Source: Aeromonas finlandensis
GTDB lineage: Bacteria; Pseudomonadota; Gammaproteobacteria; Enterobacterales; Aeromonadaceae
Assembly (NCBI RefSeq): GCF_000764645.1
Contig: NZ_JRGK01000026.1
Coordinates: 62,001 to 126,000, forward strand
Direction: 5' to 3'
DNA: 64,000 bases
In this document: piece by piece, positions 63,215 to 64,000 of the stretch
Layout: every line of letters begins with the position of its first letter
Numbering within the stretch: the first letter of the stretch is position 1
Notes under the pieces: model-generated
Told to the model about the DNA's origin: nothing
Seen by the model: the letters and a program-made list of their open reading frames with translations, nothing else
Database searches by the model: none
Program-made: the position numbers and the translations under genes

Positions 63215-64000
63215 TCAGCGGGGCAACCGATAGAGCGCGGCCACATTGCGCGCGGTCAGCTCGATATTGGTGCTGGCGCTGGCCAGAGCTTCCGGCAGGG
63301 ACATGGCGCGGTTGACCACGGCGAATACCGCGTCCAGCCCGTGCTCATGGACCACACCGCAATCGTCGGTCAGGCAACCGGAGATACCGATCACCGGCTT
63401 GCCGAACTGCTTGGCGCAGCGTGCGACACCGATTGGCGTCTTGCCGTGGATGGTCTGGCTGTCGATGCGCCCTTCGCCGGTGATGACCAGATCTGCATCG
63501 GCCACTTCATCGGCCAGCTTCAGGGCTTCAATCACGATCTGAATGCCGGGCTTGAGCTCGGCACCGAGCAGACCGACCAGCGCGGCGCCCATACCACCGG
63601 CTGCGCCCGCCCCCGGAATATCCTTCACCTGCTTGCCGAGCGCCTGTTCGATGCAGTCGGCGTAGCGGGCAAGGTTGGCATCGAGTTGCGCCACCATCTC
63701 GGGGGTCGCCCCCTTCTGCGGGCCAAACACCGCAGAGGCCCCTTTCGGACCGCACAACGGGTTGTTCACATCGCAGGCCACTTCGATAACCAGTTCACCC
63801 AGACGGGAGTCCAGGCCACTCAGGTCGATGGTCGCCAGCTCAGCCAGACCGCCACCGCCCAGTGCAATAGGCGCACCATCCGCTTTCAGCAGCTTGCCAC
63901 CGAGCGCCTGGATCATACCGGCACCGCCGTCATTGGTGGCGCTGCCGCCAATGCCGAGGATCAAGTGCTTCACCCCCATCTCCAGCGCAGCCAGGATCAG
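63215..64000 (-). CDS. Glycerate 2-kinase, C-terminal part (5' end beyond the window)
   Basis: This class I glycerate kinase phosphorylates glycerate to 2-phosphoglycerate in glyoxylate or sugar-acid breakdown. The visible 261 residues carry LGIGGSATNDGGAGM, ACDVNNPLCGPKGAS, GAGAAGGMGAAL and ITGEGRIDSQTIHGKTP, the family hallmarks. The start lies past position 64000. GarK and GlxK cannot be told apart without the rest and its neighbours. Confidence 0.95.
   Translation of the reverse strand: MILAALEMGVKHLILGIGGSATNDGGAGMIQALGGKLLKADGAPIALGGGGLAELATIDLSGLDSRLGELVIEVACDVNNPLCGPKGASAVFGPQKGATPEMVAQLDANLARYADCIEQALGKQVKDIPGAGAAGGMGAALVGLLGAELKPGIQIVIEALKLADEVADADLVITGEGRIDSQTIHGKTPIGVARCAKQFGKPVIGISGCLTDDCGVVHEHGLDAVFAVVNRAMSLPEALASASTNIELTARNVAALYRLPR

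Overview
The window looks like a stretch of core chromosome from a gammaproteobacterium, most likely Aeromonas. This is inferred from three things: moderately high GC, gene orders shared with Enterobacteria and Vibrio (rppH-ptsP-lgt-thyA, rpsP-rimM-trmD-rplS with ffh nearby, ribF-ileS-lspA-fkpB-ispH, argR close to mdh), and a MotX-type protein of sodium-driven polar flagella. I saw no rRNA, tRNA, CRISPR array, integrase, transposase or prophage genes. Most genes lie on the minus strand.

Layout. 1-4,270: nucleoside uptake and deoxyribose breakdown (nupC, an XapX-domain protein, the start of deoC) under a likely CRP-type promoter, then a TatD-family nuclease, a lone type IV pseudopilin and a small conserved protein. 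4,360-7,600: luxS, then nadE-glnB with a transglycosylase-like lipoprotein. 7,740-14,520: a type IV pilus minor-pilin block, with fimT converging on an operon pilE-pilV-pilW-pilX-pilY1 plus a small exported protein. This block is AT-richer than its surroundings, and pilY1 carries a run of ten G in its coding strand. 14,630-22,060: ribF-ileS-lspA-fkpB-ispH and murJ. 22,180-25,430: rpsT, an ArsR-type regulator and nhaA-orf-nhaR, with a small exported protein inside the antiporter operon. 25,660-30,165: rppH-ptsP-lgt-thyA.

30,166-30,898 is a 0.7 kb non-coding region between rppH and mutH with several DnaA boxes and a tight cluster of GATC sites. In E. coli this interval holds DARS2, the DnaA-reactivating sequence, so this is probably its counterpart. 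30,899-37,910: mutH, a carbohydrate-binding E-set protein, the rpsP ribosomal operon, ffh, ypjD and corB. 37,950-41,745: nsrR divergent from hmp (nitric oxide defence), motX and mdh. 41,970-45,460: an arginine-type ABC transporter (artPIQM order) between mdh and argR, with ARG-box-like sites. 45,780-50,580: ferric-iron ABC transporter fbpABC with a Dyp-type peroxidase and a Fur-box-like site. 50,836-51,174: glnK without amtB. 51,376-54,074: arfB, ogt, a possible small RNA, an unrecognised gene and yaaA. 54,122-59,330: pilT-pilU divergent from yggS-proC-yggT-yggU and a DUF4426 gene, with a duplicated translation start before proC. 59,432-64,000: a second nucleoside transporter with a PurR-like site, a LysR regulator, a glutathione-peroxidase-like protein, an NnrU-family protein and a partial glycerate kinase.

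The most notable points are the poly-G tract in pilY1 (possible phase variation of pilus adhesion), the DARS2-like locus, the proC start duplication, the lone GlnK, the small exported protein between nhaA and nhaR, and the two nucleoside transporters with different substrate-site motifs.
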